Shown here piece after piece: positions 20,527 to 30,450 of a stretch of DNA of 64,000 nt. The position numbers and the translations under genes were made by a program. The notes under the pieces were generated by a model. It was not told the DNA's origin and searched no databases. It was given only the letters and a program-made list of their open reading frames with translations. The first letter of the stretch is position 1. Every line of letters starts with the position of its first letter. Source of the stretch: Mesorhizobium sp. Z1-4 (GTDB lineage: Bacteria; Pseudomonadota; Alphaproteobacteria; Rhizobiales; Rhizobiaceae); NCBI RefSeq assembly GCF_004000235.1, contig NZ_RCIO01000001.1, forward strand, positions 248,001 to 312,000, in the 5' to 3' direction.

Positions 20527-21588
20527 TCAGGCCGCGAACAGGTGGGCGGCGCCCGGATCGAAGCCAAACGTCACGGCGCTGCCCGGCTCGTATGTCGCGT
20601 CCTGCGGAATGGCCGCCAGCGCCCGCTCGCCCGACGCCGTGTCGAGGCTGACAATCGTCTCGTGGCCGAGCCGCTCGACCAGCGAGACATGGCCTTTGAT
20701 CGACCCTAGCGCCGTCGCTCCACCGTCGCGCAGTGCCTGCGGCCGCACGCCGAGCACGGCACGGTCACCGGCAGCGAAGCCGCTCGCCTGAACGGCGACC
20801 GGCGCGACGGAAGGCGATTCCACCTGCGCCGAACCGTCGGCGACCCGTGTCACCGTCACGTCGAGAAAATTCATCTTCGGCGAGCCAATGAATCCTGCGA
20901 CGAAGCGGTTTGCCGGCTTCTTGTAGAGCTCGATCGGTGCACCGACCTGCTGCACCTTGCCGCCATCGAGCACGACGATCTTGTCGGCCAGCGTCATCGC
21001 TTCCACCTGGTCATGCGTGACGTAGATCATCGTCGCGCCGAGCTCCTTGTGCAGCCGTGCGATCTCCATGCGCATGTCCATGCGCAGCGCCGCGTCCAGG
21101 TTGGACAGCGGCTCGTCGAACAGGAATACGGATGGCTTGCGCACAATGGCGCGGCCAATGGCTACGCGCTGGCGCTGACCTCCCGAAAGCTGCGCCGGCC
21201 GGCGATGCAGCAGTTCCTCCAGCTTCAGGATGCGCGCTGCCTCACGGACGCGCGCCTCGATCTCGGCCTTGGGCCGCCGGTCGAGTGTGAGCCCGAAGCT
21301 CATATTGTCGAACACGGACAGATGCGGGTAGAGCGCGTAGGACTGGAAGACCATGGCGATGCCGCGCTCGCGCGGCTCCATCTCGTTGCAGCGCGCGCCA
21401 TCGATGAACAGGTCGCCCGCGGTAATGTCCTCAAGGCCGGCGATCATACGCAGCAGCGTGGACTTGCCGCAGCCCGAGGGGCCGACGAAGACGACGAATT
21501 CGCCATCAGAGATATCGAGGTCGACGCCCTTGATGATCTCGATCGCGCCGAATTTCTTGCGCAGGTTCTCAAGCCGCAGGCCGGCCAT
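20527..21588 (-). CDS. ABC sugar importer ATPase, UgpC/MalK type (cluster A)
   Basis: A 353-residue ATPase that powers the cluster A importer. Walker A is GPSGCGKST, the signature is LSGGQRQR, Walker B is [11 protein letters not shown] and the switch histidine is in [12 protein letters not shown]-terminal TOBE-type regulatory domain fills residues about 240-353, as in MalK and UgpC. Its start lies 20 bp inside the kinase stop region, so the two are translationally coupled. It is one of four such ATPases in this window, each with its own permease pair. Confidence 0.94.
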   Translation of the reverse strand: MAGLRLENLRKKFGAIEIIKGVDLDISDGEFVVFVGPSGCGKSTLLRMIAGLEDITAGDLFIDGARCNEMEPRERGIAMVFQSYALYPHLSVFDNMSFGLTLDRRPKAEIEARVREAARILKLEELLHRRPAQLSGGQRQRVAIGRAIVRKPSVFLFDEPLSNLDAALRMDMRMEIARLHKELGATMIYVTHDQVEAMTLADKIVVLDGGKVQQVGAPIELYKKPANRFVAGFIGSPKMNFLDVTVTRVADGSAQVESPSVAPVAVQASGFAAGDRAVLGVRPQALRDGGATALGSIKGHVSLVERLGHETIVSLDTASGERALAAIPQDATYEPGSAVTFGFDPGAAHLFAA

Positions 21589-23203
21589 GCTGGTCTCCCC
21601 GTGTGGTGATGTTGCGCAGCGAACGGGCGGTCTGCTGCAACGTTGCGAACGCCTCGAAGCGGCGCTGGTGTGCGGTGGCGGTTTCGTCGCTCGGACGGAA
21701 GATATCGGCTTTGCCGGTCATCGCCGCCATCGCGGAAGGGAGGTCGGCGAACTTCCCGGCGGCCGTTGCCCCGAGCATCGCTGCGCCCAGCAGCACCGGC
21801 TCGCTCTGACGTGAGACGCTGACGGCGACGCCGGTGCAATCGGCCAGCAATTGCTGCACCAGCGCATGCCTTCCCGCGCCGCCGCTGAGCGCGATCGTCT
21901 CAATTGAGGCGCCCCTTGCGCGGCTCGCCTCGACGATCTGGCGCAGGCCATAGCCGATGCCGAGCAAGGCGGCGACGTAGAGCGCGACGAGGCTGTCGAG
22001 ATCGCGTTCCATCCCGAGTCCTGCGATCAGCGCCCTCGCCTCCGGATCGGCGAAGGGCGAGCGGTTGCCGAGAAAGTCGGGAACGACGATTAGCGCGCCC
22101 GCAATGTCGACTGCAGTCTGCCCGGGCTTCATCCTGTCCGCCGCCATGCCGGCCAGAAGGTCGGGCAGCGAGATGCCACGTGATTGCGCCAGCGCGCGCG
22201 CTTCCGATGCGGCGGGGTGCAGGGCGATGGCCTGCTCGATGGCTGCGCCGGCGCTCGACTGGCCGCCTTCGTTGAGCCACAGGCCGGGCACCATCGCCGA
22301 AAAGTACGGCCCCCAGACACCAGGAATGAAGATCGGCTCGGTGCTCGATGCCATGGTGCAGGCCGATGTGCCCAGTACATAAGCCATGGTCGATCTGGCG
22401 ACCGCACCAACGGAGCCGATGCCCCCGGCATGGGCGTCAATCAGTCCGGCGCCGACTGCGGTGCCAGGTCTGAGATCAAGCTCGGCCGCGGCGGCTTGCG
22501 TCAGGCCGGCACCAAGCGCTTGCCCGGCCGGCACGATCTCGGTGCCGACGCGGTCGAAATCATGGTCGGCGAGATCGCTGAGCCCGATCTGGCGAAAATA
22601 GCCCGCGTCCCAGCGGCTCTCGTGGGCCAGGTAGGTCCATTTGCAGGTCACGGTGCAAATCGAGCGCGCCAGGCTGCCGGTCGCGCGCCATGTGAGAAAA
22701 TCCGCGAGGTCGAGGAACTGCCATGCCCCTCGATACGCCTGCGGCAATTCCTCCTTCAGCCACAGCAATTTCGGCGTTTCCATCTCCGGCGAGATCGTTC
22801 CGCCAACATAGTCGAGAACTTTATGGCCCGTGGCGTTAATGCGCCGTGCTTGGTCGGTGGCGCGGTGATCCATCCACACGATGATGTTGCGCCGGTCATC
22901 GCCGTGCGGACCGACCGCGAGCGGCCTGCCACCGTCTCCCAGCACAACCAGCGAGCATGTCGCGTCGATGCCGATGCCGGCGATTGTCTCGGGCGCGACT
23001 CCGGCATTCGCCACCGCCTCGCGCACTGCCGCACAGACCGAGCCCCAGATGTCGTCGCTCGACTGCTCGGCGATGCCAGGCCCGTCCTGCCATAGTGCTA
23101 TGTCGCGCTTCGCCGTGGCGAGCAACGCGCCGCTGGCGTCAAATAGACCGGCGCGGGCGCTGCCCGTGCCGACGTCGATGCCTATGAAGTAGCAGGGTTG
23201 CAT
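21569..23203 (-). CDS. FGGY-family carbohydrate kinase (ribulokinase-like)
   Basis: A sugar kinase of 544 residues. The N-terminal phosphate motif is [20 protein letters not shown] and a second adenosine-motif glycine cluster is [15 protein letters not shown]. The sequence [13 protein letters not shown] with [17 protein letters not shown] is typical of the ribulokinase-like branch. I set the start at the ATG at 23203; over 100 further codons open upstream but are Arg-rich shadow sequence over the neighbouring gene. Between an FAD oxidoreductase and the importer ATPase, it probably phosphorylates a pentulose made by the SDR. The exact ketose is not known. Confidence 0.9.
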   Translation of the reverse strand: MQPCYFIGIDVGTGSARAGLFDASGALLATAKRDIALWQDGPGIAEQSSDDIWGSVCAAVREAVANAGVAPETIAGIGIDATCSLVVLGDGGRPLAVGPHGDDRRNIIVWMDHRATDQARRINATGHKVLDYVGGTISPEMETPKLLWLKEELPQAYRGAWQFLDLADFLTWRATGSLARSICTVTCKWTYLAHESRWDAGYFRQIGLSDLADHDFDRVGTEIVPAGQALGAGLTQAAAAELDLRPGTAVGAGLIDAHAGGIGSVGAVARSTMAYVLGTSACTMASSTEPIFIPGVWGPYFSAMVPGLWLNEGGQSSAGAAIEQAIALHPAASEARALAQSRGISLPDLLAGMAADRMKPGQTAVDIAGALIVVPDFLGNRSPFADPEARALIAGLGMERDLDSLVALYVAALLGIGYGLRQIVEASRARGASIETIALSGGAGRHALVQQLLADCTGVAVSVSRQSEPVLLGAAMLGATAAGKFADLPSAMAAMTGKADIFRPSDETATAHQRRFEAFATLQQTARSLRNITTRGDQHGRPAA

Positions 23204-23223
23204 AGCGGCCTTGCCTGCTTCGC

Positions 23224-24666
23224 CTAGGCCGCCGGGGCGAGATCGTTCGGTGTTGCGCGGCCGCCTTGCGGATTGCGCAGATAGACGCCGTGCTCCAGCT
23301 GCTGGCGGCGCAGTTCTCTGATGTCGATGTCGGCCGGCGCGCGATTGCCCCGGATCGAGATCTTTGCGGCGCGGCCTGCCGCCTCGCCCATCGCCATGCA
23401 GGTCGCCATCACGCGGATCGCGCCCATAGCTTCGTGTGTAGCCGAGATGGAGCGGCCGGCGACCAGCAAATTCTCCACCTTTTGCGGCACCAGCGAGCGG
23501 TAGGGGATGTCGTAGCAGTCGCCGCACCAGATCAGCGTGCAGCCATCGTCGGCCGGGCGGTGAATGTCGATCGGATAGCTGGCAACGGCGATCGCGTCAT
23601 CGAAGTGGCGGCAGGCGAGCACGTCCTCCTGAGTCATGACGTACTGGCCGACGATGCGGCGTGTCTCGCGTATGCCTAGGAACGGCGCGGTTTTGGTGAA
23701 ATACGAGCCCTCGAAACCGGGAACGTAGCCGATCAGATAGGCGACGATGTCGTCGATCTGGGCACGGCCCTCGATCTCACCCTTGGTCAGGCTCCGCGCG
23801 TCGGTGCCGTCGGTGCCCTTGACGCGCGTCATGTTGATCCACACCTCGCCCTTCTTAAGGCCGGTGATGATGATCGTGCGCTCGTTGGGGATTTTCAGCC
23901 CGCGCTCCTGCTTGGCCTTGGCCATCAGTTCGCGCAGGCCGACCACGATGAACTGGTGGTTCTGGCCGAAATATTCGGCCGGGATGAAATCGGTGAGGTA
24001 GGTGCGGGCCTCCGGAGGCGCATTGGCGATGGACATGCGCAATTTGTCGGTGTCGACGCCGCCGAGGCAGAACATCAGCGTCGGCGGCTGCATGCCGCCC
24101 TGCTCGTTGCCCTTTTCGGTCGGAACGCCGGCGCGGTAGGCGACATCGGCGTCGCCGGTACAGTCGATGACCACCTTGGCCACGATTGCCTGGCGGCCAC
24201 TCTTACTCTCGGTAATGATGCCGCCGATACGGTCGCCGTCCATCACGACGCCGGCAAAGAAGGTGTAGAAAAGCACCTCGACGCCTGCTTCCGTCAGCAT
24301 TTCTAGCGCCGTCGTCTTCACCGCCTCCGGCTCGACAAGTGTGATGCCCATGTGCAGCGGACATGGGCGGTGCTCGCTGGCGCCGTCACGCTCGCGGCGC
24401 AGCCGGGAGATGAATTTCTCCGGCAGGCCGTCAATGATCTGGTTGCCCTTCTGGCCGAGGAAACCCAGCACCGGCAGGCCGATCGTCATGTTGCCGCCGA
24501 CGAAGCTGCGGCTTTCGACAAGGCCGACGCGCAGGCCGTCTTCGGAAGCTGCAAGCGCGGCGGTGAGGCCCGAAGGCCCCCCACCGACGACGAGCACGTC
24601 ATATTCGGCGGCGACGGGAATGGAGCGGGCCGGTTCCTGGATGGAGCGGGCGGCGGTGGCGGACAT
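23224..24666 (-). CDS. FAD-dependent oxidoreductase (FAD_oxidored family)
   Basis: A 480-residue flavoprotein. The FAD motif DVLVVGGGPSGLTAALAASE starts at about residue 23. Then come ESRSFVGGNMTIGLPVLGFLG and the family segment AKVVIDCTGDADVAYRAGVP, followed by a C-terminal LLVAGRSISATHEAMGAIRV. These match the PF12831 family, often found with sugar ABC importers and with no assigned substrate. It has no signal peptide. It lies between the binding protein and kinase genes of cluster A, which implies a redox step on the imported compound beyond the SDR. Which one is unclear. Confidence 0.88.
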   Translation of the reverse strand: MSATAARSIQEPARSIPVAAEYDVLVVGGGPSGLTAALAASEDGLRVGLVESRSFVGGNMTIGLPVLGFLGQKGNQIIDGLPEKFISRLRRERDGASEHRPCPLHMGITLVEPEAVKTTALEMLTEAGVEVLFYTFFAGVVMDGDRIGGIITESKSGRQAIVAKVVIDCTGDADVAYRAGVPTEKGNEQGGMQPPTLMFCLGGVDTDKLRMSIANAPPEARTYLTDFIPAEYFGQNHQFIVVGLRELMAKAKQERGLKIPNERTIIITGLKKGEVWINMTRVKGTDGTDARSLTKGEIEGRAQIDDIVAYLIGYVPGFEGSYFTKTAPFLGIRETRRIVGQYVMTQEDVLACRHFDDAIAVASYPIDIHRPADDGCTLIWCGDCYDIPYRSLVPQKVENLLVAGRSISATHEAMGAIRVMATCMAMGEAAGRAAKISIRGNRAPADIDIRELRRQQLEHGVYLRNPQGGRATPNDLAPAA

Positions 24667-24721
24667 TTCGATACCCTCGTGGCGTCCACGGATGGACTAT
24701 GTTGCTTCGTTTCAGATTGGC

Positions 24722-24748
24722 CATCCGGGCCGAGCCCCGGCCCGGATG
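24722..24748 (-). other. Intercistronic hairpin after the cluster A binding-protein gene
   Basis: A perfect 11-bp stem, CATCCGGGCCG and CGGCCCGGATG, with a 5-nt loop. It lies 23 nt after the stop of the binding-protein gene. No T-run follows on the minus strand, so partial termination or protection of the upstream message from 3' exonucleases is more likely than full termination. Confidence 0.7.
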
Positions 24749-24770
24749 CGCCGTCCGTCCTATGGGAGGA

Positions 24771-26069
24771 TCAGGACGGCATGAGCGGTTTGACCCGCTC
24801 TATAATGGCCGCGACGGCTTCCTTGACAGGCTTGCGGCCGATGACGGCCAGCTGCACCTCCTCCAGCATCGTCGCCTGCGCGCGGGCAGCCTCCGGAAAG
24901 GGCGGGAAGGCGCCGCGCGCCGTGGCCAGCACCTCTGCTTCCACCTCGGCGACCGGATTCTTCTCGATTAGCGCCGGGTCGGCATAGCTCGATACGCGCA
25001 CCGGACCGTTGCCGTTGAGCGCCATGCCGGTGGTGACGCGCTTGCTCGACACTTCCTTGATGTAGGACCAGGCGAGTTGCTTGTCGCCGGCATTCTTCGG
25101 CACCACCATCGCCCATGCTTCGGTGACCGCGGCCATCGGCGTGCCGGATGGCAGGCTCGACGAACCGGGGAAGGCGGTCGCCTTGATCTTGCCCGGATAT
25201 TTGCTTTGCTCGGGATTGTTGAGCTGGGCGTTGCGGGCAAAGGGCAGTACCGTGAAGGCGGCGCGGCCCTGCTGAATCCAGGTCACCATGTCGTCGTTCT
25301 TGGTGGTGGCGTAGCTGCGCGGCAGCGAGCCGGCCTCGAACATGCCGCGAAGCGTATCGAGCCCCTTCTCCATCGCTTCCGGGCTCGGAACCAGCTCAAA
25401 ATCCTTGGTGATGAAGTCGCCGCCGTAGGCACGGGCGAACATCACCGGGAAAACGGCGAGGTCGCTGGCCAGGATCATACCGGTCACCGGCGTGCCGGCC
25501 GATGAGGTGAAGGTCAGCTTGCCGGCCTGCTCGACCAGTTCCTCCAGCGTGGTCGGCGGGGCGGAAATTCCAGCCTCCTCAAGCAGCGCCTCGTTGTAGA
25601 ACAGGCCCTGCGTGGCGTGGCGAACCGGGATGCCGATCAGGTTTCCGTCGACCGTCATGCCCTGCACGAGGCCAGGCGCAATGTCGCCAAAATCCTCGAT
25701 CGGATCGTCCTTCTGGTAGCTGTCGAGCGGCTCGAAGAGCGAGGCGATCTCAGACGTCGGACGGTTGTCGACCATGTAGCCGACGCCGTAGTCGGTCGAA
25801 CCGAGGCTGGCCTCGCGGAACAGGCGGTCCATCAGCGGGTTGGAGTCGAAGGTGGTGAACGCGGCCTCTGCGTCCTGCGCGCTTTTCCACTCGGCGAGCA
25901 GGTTCTCGCCGCCGTCGGGCATCAGCACAGCCTGATGCACGCGATGGCTCAATATGTTCAGCGTGTTGGCCTGGGCGAAGGACGGACCTGCGGCCAGTGC
26001 GGCGGCGCCGCCAAGCGCCGTGCCTAGGAAACCGCGCCTGGTGATATCAAACGTAACCTTGTCTTTCAT
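24771..26069 (-). CDS. ABC sugar-binding protein, Tat-exported (cluster A)
   Basis: A periplasmic binding protein of the CUT1 (family 1) type, 432 residues from the ATG at 26069 (GGGAGG upstream). The N-terminus carries a twin-arginine signal (TRRGFLGTALGG) ending in GPSFAQ, so it should be exported folded. That differs from the other three binding proteins here, which have Sec signals. The body has the usual two-lobe pattern (LEELVEQAGKLTF; GRAAFTVLPFARN). Two permease genes precede it and a strong hairpin follows. Confidence 0.92.
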   Translation of the reverse strand: MKDKVTFDITRRGFLGTALGGAAALAAGPSFAQANTLNILSHRVHQAVLMPDGGENLLAEWKSAQDAEAAFTTFDSNPLMDRLFREASLGSTDYGVGYMVDNRPTSEIASLFEPLDSYQKDDPIEDFGDIAPGLVQGMTVDGNLIGIPVRHATQGLFYNEALLEEAGISAPPTTLEELVEQAGKLTFTSSAGTPVTGMILASDLAVFPVMFARAYGGDFITKDFELVPSPEAMEKGLDTLRGMFEAGSLPRSYATTKNDDMVTWIQQGRAAFTVLPFARNAQLNNPEQSKYPGKIKATAFPGSSSLPSGTPMAAVTEAWAMVVPKNAGDKQLAWSYIKEVSSKRVTTGMALNGNGPVRVSSYADPALIEKNPVAEVEAEVLATARGAFPPFPEAARAQATMLEEVQLAVIGRKPVKEAVAAIIERVKPLMPS

Positions 26070-26095
26070 GGGTACCTCCCTTGCAGACGGATAAT

Positions 26096-26929
26096 TCATC
26101 CCTTGGTGGCGCCGGCCGTCAGTCCGGCGACGAGATAGCGGTTCATGAGCACGACGAAGATCAGGATCGGCGCGAGCTGCGTGGTCGACGCCGCGAACAG
26201 GATTCCCCAGTCGACACCGTCGATGGAGCCGATCATCTCGGAGATCACCAACGGCGCGGTCTTGGCCTTCGTGGCCGTGAAGACGAAGGCGAACAGGAAC
26301 TCGTTCCAGGCGAACACCACCACAAACACCGCGACCGCAAGGATGCCGGGTGCCGCCAGCGGCACGATTACCCGGCGAAGGATTGTCAGCCGACCGGCTC
26401 CGTCGATCTGCGCGGCCTCGTCGAGTTCCCGCGGGATCTGGTCGATGAAGGTGCGCATCAGCACCGTGCCGAGCGAAACGAAAAACGTCGCGTAGAGCAC
26501 CATCAGCACGATGTGGGTGTCGTTCAGCCCCATGATGTTAACCAGCGGGAACAGCGGCAGCGTTACTACGATCGGCGGAATCAGCCGCACGACGATGAGG
26601 AACATGACGCTGGCGTTCAGGAAGCGGCTGGAATTGCGCGAATAGACGTAGCCTGCGCAGGTGCTGGCGATGATTGCCAGCGCAGTCGCGCCGGCAGTGA
26701 TGATCGCGCTGTCGATCAGCCCGTCGAAGAACTGGCCCCAGCGCCGCCAAAGTTCGGCATAGTGCTCCAGCGTCGGCTCGAATGCATAGACCGTCGGCAC
26801 GGCAAAGATTTCCTGCCCCGGCTTAACCGACGACATGACCACAAAGGCGATCGGCACCAGCGACCATGTCAGCAGCGCGGCGACCGCGACCGCCTTGCCC
26901 GCGACGACGAGGATGCGACCGCTACGCAT
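26096..26929 (-). CDS. ABC sugar importer permease, MalG type (cluster A)
   Basis: A 277-residue inner-membrane permease with six hydrophobic helices. The cytoplasmic EAA loop that docks to the ATPase is LDEAAQIDGAGRLTILRRV. The C-terminal end (NRYLVAGLTAGATKG) is typical of MalG-type subunits. It overlaps the MalF-type gene by 8 bp, so the two subunits are made in equal amounts. The binding-protein gene follows after 26 bp. Confidence 0.93.
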   Translation of the reverse strand: MRSGRILVVAGKAVAVAALLTWSLVPIAFVVMSSVKPGQEIFAVPTVYAFEPTLEHYAELWRRWGQFFDGLIDSAIITAGATALAIIASTCAGYVYSRNSSRFLNASVMFLIVVRLIPPIVVTLPLFPLVNIMGLNDTHIVLMVLYATFFVSLGTVLMRTFIDQIPRELDEAAQIDGAGRLTILRRVIVPLAAPGILAVAVFVVVFAWNEFLFAFVFTATKAKTAPLVISEMIGSIDGVDWGILFAASTTQLAPILIFVVLMNRYLVAGLTAGATKG

Positions 26930-27794
26930 TGGACGTCACCTGCCGGCGCAGCAGGAACACATATCCGGCGGCGAGAAGCAGCGATGCAACCACCATGATC
27001 CATGCTGTCGCGGCCGCCGTGCCGAAGGCGTTGTAGGAAAACGCTTCCTGGTAAAGATAGACCGCCACCACCTCGGTCGAGCGGGCCGGCCCGCCGCCGG
27101 TCAGCAGCCAGACTTCGGAGAAGATGCGGAAGGCGAAGATGTAGCGGAACAGCAGTGCCACCACGATCGCCGGCCCCAGCAGCGGCAGCGTCACGCGGCG
27201 GAATGCCTGCAGCGGCGTCGCACCGTCGATTCGCGCGGCCTCGTAGAGATCGGAGGGAATAGCTAGCCGCGCGGCATAGAGGATGATGAAGGTGAAGGGC
27301 AAATGCAGCCAGATCGTCAGCAGCCCAATCAGGATCATCGCGTGCACCGGCTCGAAAGACCAGTCGAGGATCGGCAAGCCGATCGCCTGCAGCGCCAGCG
27401 TCACCGGCCCAGCATCGGGATCGAACAAATAGCGCCAAGCGACGACGGCGATGACTTCGCTGACGGCATAAGGCGCCAGCACCGCGACAAGCAGTAGTCG
27501 CCGCAGGAGCAGACCGCTGGCGAAAAGCAGCGCAACCAGCAGCCCGACGGCCAGTTCGATGTGGACGGCGAAGACGACGATGACGACCGTGTTCCACAAG
27601 GCGCCGTGGAAGGCGGGGTCGGCCAGCACACGCGCGTAGTTGGCAAGCCCGACCCAGGTCGGCGCCTGCCCGTAGGTCGACTCCGTCACGCTGAGCCAGA
27701 TCACAAAGATCGAAGGCAGCACGATGACGCTCAGGATCAGAATGTGAACCGGAGCGACCAGCGGCATCAGCTCGGCCAGACTTCTCGTACGCAA
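26922..27794 (-). CDS. ABC sugar importer permease, MalF type (cluster A)
   Basis: A 290-residue inner-membrane permease, partner of the gene at 26096. Six hydrophobic helices are visible and the EAA loop is YEAARIDGATPLQAFRRVTL. The segment LLTGGGPARSTEVVAVYLYQ is a family hallmark in the last periplasmic loop. It follows the LacI gene by 42 bp, with no operator of its own, and is probably read from the lacI-proximal promoter. Confidence 0.93.
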   Translation of the reverse strand: MRTRSLAELMPLVAPVHILILSVIVLPSIFVIWLSVTESTYGQAPTWVGLANYARVLADPAFHGALWNTVVIVVFAVHIELAVGLLVALLFASGLLLRRLLLVAVLAPYAVSEVIAVVAWRYLFDPDAGPVTLALQAIGLPILDWSFEPVHAMILIGLLTIWLHLPFTFIILYAARLAIPSDLYEAARIDGATPLQAFRRVTLPLLGPAIVVALLFRYIFAFRIFSEVWLLTGGGPARSTEVVAVYLYQEAFSYNAFGTAAATAWIMVVASLLLAAGYVFLLRRQVTSNA

Positions 27795-27836
27795 GCGGTT
27801 CTCCCTGTCCCTGCTTTCGCGCTTCGTTTCGCCCGG

Positions 27837-28940
27837 TCAGTGGACCGCGGGCAATTCTCCGTCGGGTTGCTCGTCGGCGTTCGGGTCTTCGACCCCAAGC
27901 GCCGTCTCCACGGCCATCCCGGCCTTGGCGGCGGCGAGGTTGCGAACCGAATCGCGCACCTGCAGCGACGTGTTGAGGACGACAGGCTGCGGTGCGGCGG
28001 CGTTGCCGCCGATGCGCGCCAAAAGCCGCTCCCAGATCGCCTGTGCCATCGCGTCAACCGGCTGGCGGATGGCGGTCAGCGCGGTCTTGCGCGCGCTCAT
28101 CCACGGATAGTCGTCGAAGCCGATGATCGAAATGTCCTCGGGCACGTCGATGCGGCGCGCCGCGAATGCGGACAGCACGGCGAGCGTGATGACGTTGGTC
28201 AGCGCCAGCACCGCCGTCGGGCGCGCGTGGCGGTCTAGCCAGTTGGCGAAGTGCTCGGCGCCGCGCTCGCCGTTGGAGCCGAGCTCGACCACGATCGCCG
28301 CCCGTCCGGTCCTCCGTCGCAGGAAGGCGTCGGCACCCTGAATACGCTCGCGGATCGGCGCGACCGACAGGTGTGAGGCGGCAATGACAATGTCGCGATG
28401 TCCCATCGCGAGGAGATGGCGAGCGGCGATCTCACCGGCCTCCCGATTGTCGATGGTGACGGTGTCGGCGATTGCGCCTTCTGTAACGACGCGGTCGGCC
28501 AGCACGATCGGCAGCCGGTGCGCCTCGTCGGCGAGTATCACCGGCACCGCGTCGGTACACGGCACCGCGACCAACGCCGACGGCCGCCAGCCGAGTAGCG
28601 CACGCAGACGCGACAATTCGAGTGCCGGGTCGTCGCGCGAACTCGCGACGATCACGTCGTAGCCGTCCTGCTGCGCCCGCACCTCCAGCCGCGAGACCAG
28701 CGAGGTGAAGAAGACGTCGTCGAGGTCCGGCACCAGCACGCCGATGACCTTTGTCTGGCCCGACCGGAGCTGCGAGGCTGCCCGGTCAACCTGGTAGGAC
28801 AGGTCACGCGCGGCCTTCTCGACGCGCGCGCGCAACTTCGCATTCACAGGCTTGGAGCCGGAAAACACGTTGGACACGGTGGCGATGGATACGCCCGCCA
28901 ATGTCGCGACATCCTTGATGGTCGAGCGCCTGCTGCTCAT
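27837..28940 (-). CDS. LacI-family transcriptional regulator (cluster A)
   Basis: A 367-residue repressor. The N-terminal HTH (TIKDVATLAGVSIATVSNVF) and hinge helix are followed by a periplasmic-binding-protein-like effector domain (VIGVLVPDLDDVFFTSLVSR). The C-terminus runs about 25 residues beyond the usual end and is acidic (EDPNADEQPDGELP). It is the first gene of cluster A, and two tandem palindromic operators lie 10-40 bp before its ATG, so it probably represses itself and the whole operon until the sugar is present. Confidence 0.93.
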   Translation of the reverse strand: MSSRRSTIKDVATLAGVSIATVSNVFSGSKPVNAKLRARVEKAARDLSYQVDRAASQLRSGQTKVIGVLVPDLDDVFFTSLVSRLEVRAQQDGYDVIVASSRDDPALELSRLRALLGWRPSALVAVPCTDAVPVILADEAHRLPIVLADRVVTEGAIADTVTIDNREAGEIAARHLLAMGHRDIVIAASHLSVAPIRERIQGADAFLRRRTGRAAIVVELGSNGERGAEHFANWLDRHARPTAVLALTNVITLAVLSAFAARRIDVPEDISIIGFDDYPWMSARKTALTAIRQPVDAMAQAIWERLLARIGGNAAAPQPVVLNTSLQVRDSVRNLAAAKAGMAVETALGVEDPNADEQPDGELPAVH

Positions 28941-28950
28941 CGAACGGCCT

Positions 28951-28979
28951 GTTAAACGTTTTACTGTTAAACGTTTAAC
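28951..28979. promoter_or_regulatory. Tandem LacI-type operators of cluster A
   Basis: GTTAAACGTTTAAC (28966-28979) is a perfect 14-bp palindrome with the central CG typical of LacI sites. GTTAAACGTTTTAC (28951-28964) is a second copy with one changed base, 15 bp away. Both lie directly upstream of the lacI gene. Confidence 0.85.
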
Positions 28980-29151
28980 ACTCCCTTCTTAGCCCTGCAA
29001 GAGCCTTTATGCGGCGTTTGGAGATATTCTCCGCGATCGCGATCTCATCGAAAGACACACCGCGCTTAGGGCGCTGACAGGGCGTCTCGAAGCGCGCTGC
29101 TGGATAGGAACAGGTAACCTGAGCCTCGCAGCCGTCAAAACCGGTTGCTTT

Positions 29152-29178
29152 GTTAGTAAGTTTATGACATTAACTAAC
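29152..29178. promoter_or_regulatory. Inverted repeat over the ROK gene start
   Basis: GTTAGT (29152-29157) and ACTAAC (29173-29178) form an imperfect palindrome that spans the ATG at 29164. ROK repressors such as NagC and XylR bind similar AT-rich repeats, so this may be an autoregulatory site. The 6-bp arms are short and the call is tentative. Confidence 0.45.
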
Positions 29179-30429
29179 TCAATCTGGAGATGTAAGTTGG
29201 ATACGAGCGTTGGACATATCCTGGGTTCCGTCGACCGGCACGGCGAATTGGCGCGCCATTCGATAGCGGAAATGACTGGCCTGACCCGAGCCACCGTCTC
29301 GAAGGCAGTGCGCGTGCTGCTTGAGAAAGGTCTGGTTTTCGAAACGGAGCGGACTCAGGCATCGAGTCGGGGCGGACCCCGCCCGATCTTGCTCACTATC
29401 AACCCCCGTGCGCTCAGTTTCGTTGGGCTCGATATCCGTCGCGAGAAGATCACCGGCGCCCTGATCGATCTACGCGGAGCCATGATGGCTTCAACAAGCC
29501 GTCGGCTACAGATTGGTGTGCCGACCAAGATCATCCTTGATGCCATTGATTCGATTCTCTCGGAACTCGCGAGCGCGTCGGAAAGCCCCACTGCGGGCAT
29601 CGGTATCGGCTCGGTTGGGCCTATCGTCCCTCAAAAAGGCATGCTTCGGTCACGCCACTTCACCGAGCTCAACGGCGTGCCTCTTGTGGAACGCCTGGAG
29701 CAGGCCTGGGGCGTCAGCGTCGACCTTCAGATCGGCGCGGTTGCAGCCGCTCACGGCGAAGAGCGCCTGATGCGCACACCTGACTACCTGCCCAGATCGA
29801 TTGCATTCGTAGTGATCGATTACGCCGGCATCGGGTTGGGCCTGACATCCGGCGGTGAGGGCTGGATCACCGAGCATGGCGGCGTCGGCGAACTGGGACA
29901 TGTTTCAATAGATATGAATGGTCGCCCGTGTAGTTGTGGCCGCAAGGGTTGCCTAGTGCAATACGCATCCGGTCGCGCGCTCCTGCAAGAACTCAAAGCC
30001 GATCTGTCGGAAGACGCCGGAGCCGTTCTGTCCCGGGTAGCCGAGCGGGCGCGCGAAGGTGAAAGTCTCGCTCGGGAGTCCCTGCTTGAGGCCGGTGAAT
30101 ATCTCGGCCACGGACTGGTGGACGTTGATCGGCTCCTGCGCCCCGAACATGTGGTGATCGGCGCCTCACACGATTTCATGGCCGATTGGTATCTGAAAGG
30201 GGCGTCCAGATACATCGGTCGCCTGCCTGAGGCGGCTGATGAGCGGCGGCTAAGCGATCGTCTTCACGTCGCCAGTATGGGCAGCACCGCCATTGCTTAC
30301 GGGGCGGCCGCACTTCAACTCAAAAAATTCCTGCATGCGCCGGGAGGCATCATCGACCGGATGCCGCTGATCGCGCGGGATCAGCCAGCGAGCCAGGAGA
30401 CCAGCTTCCCGTTCGCGGGAGGAATATGA
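29164..30429 (+). CDS. ROK-family transcriptional regulator (cluster B)
   Basis: A 421-residue regulator with an N-terminal HTH (SIAEMTGLTRATVSKAVRVL) and a sugar-kinase-like ROK domain. The zinc-binding motif ELGHVSIDMNGRPCSCGRKG is intact (CxCGxxGC), as in NagC and Mlc. It starts at an ATG inside an inverted repeat. The binding-protein gene begins 21 bp after its stop, so it heads the cluster B operon and probably senses the imported sugar or its phosphate. Confidence 0.93.
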   Translation: MTLTNSIWRCKLDTSVGHILGSVDRHGELARHSIAEMTGLTRATVSKAVRVLLEKGLVFETERTQASSRGGPRPILLTINPRALSFVGLDIRREKITGALIDLRGAMMASTSRRLQIGVPTKIILDAIDSILSELASASESPTAGIGIGSVGPIVPQKGMLRSRHFTELNGVPLVERLEQAWGVSVDLQIGAVAAAHGEERLMRTPDYLPRSIAFVVIDYAGIGLGLTSGGEGWITEHGGVGELGHVSIDMNGRPCSCGRKGCLVQYASGRALLQELKADLSEDAGAVLSRVAERAREGESLARESLLEAGEYLGHGLVDVDRLLRPEHVVIGASHDFMADWYLKGASRYIGRLPEAADERRLSDRLHVASMGSTAIAYGAAALQLKKFLHAPGGIIDRMPLIARDQPASQETSFPFAGGI

Positions 30430-30450
30430 AAATGTGGAGGAAAGTGAAAC

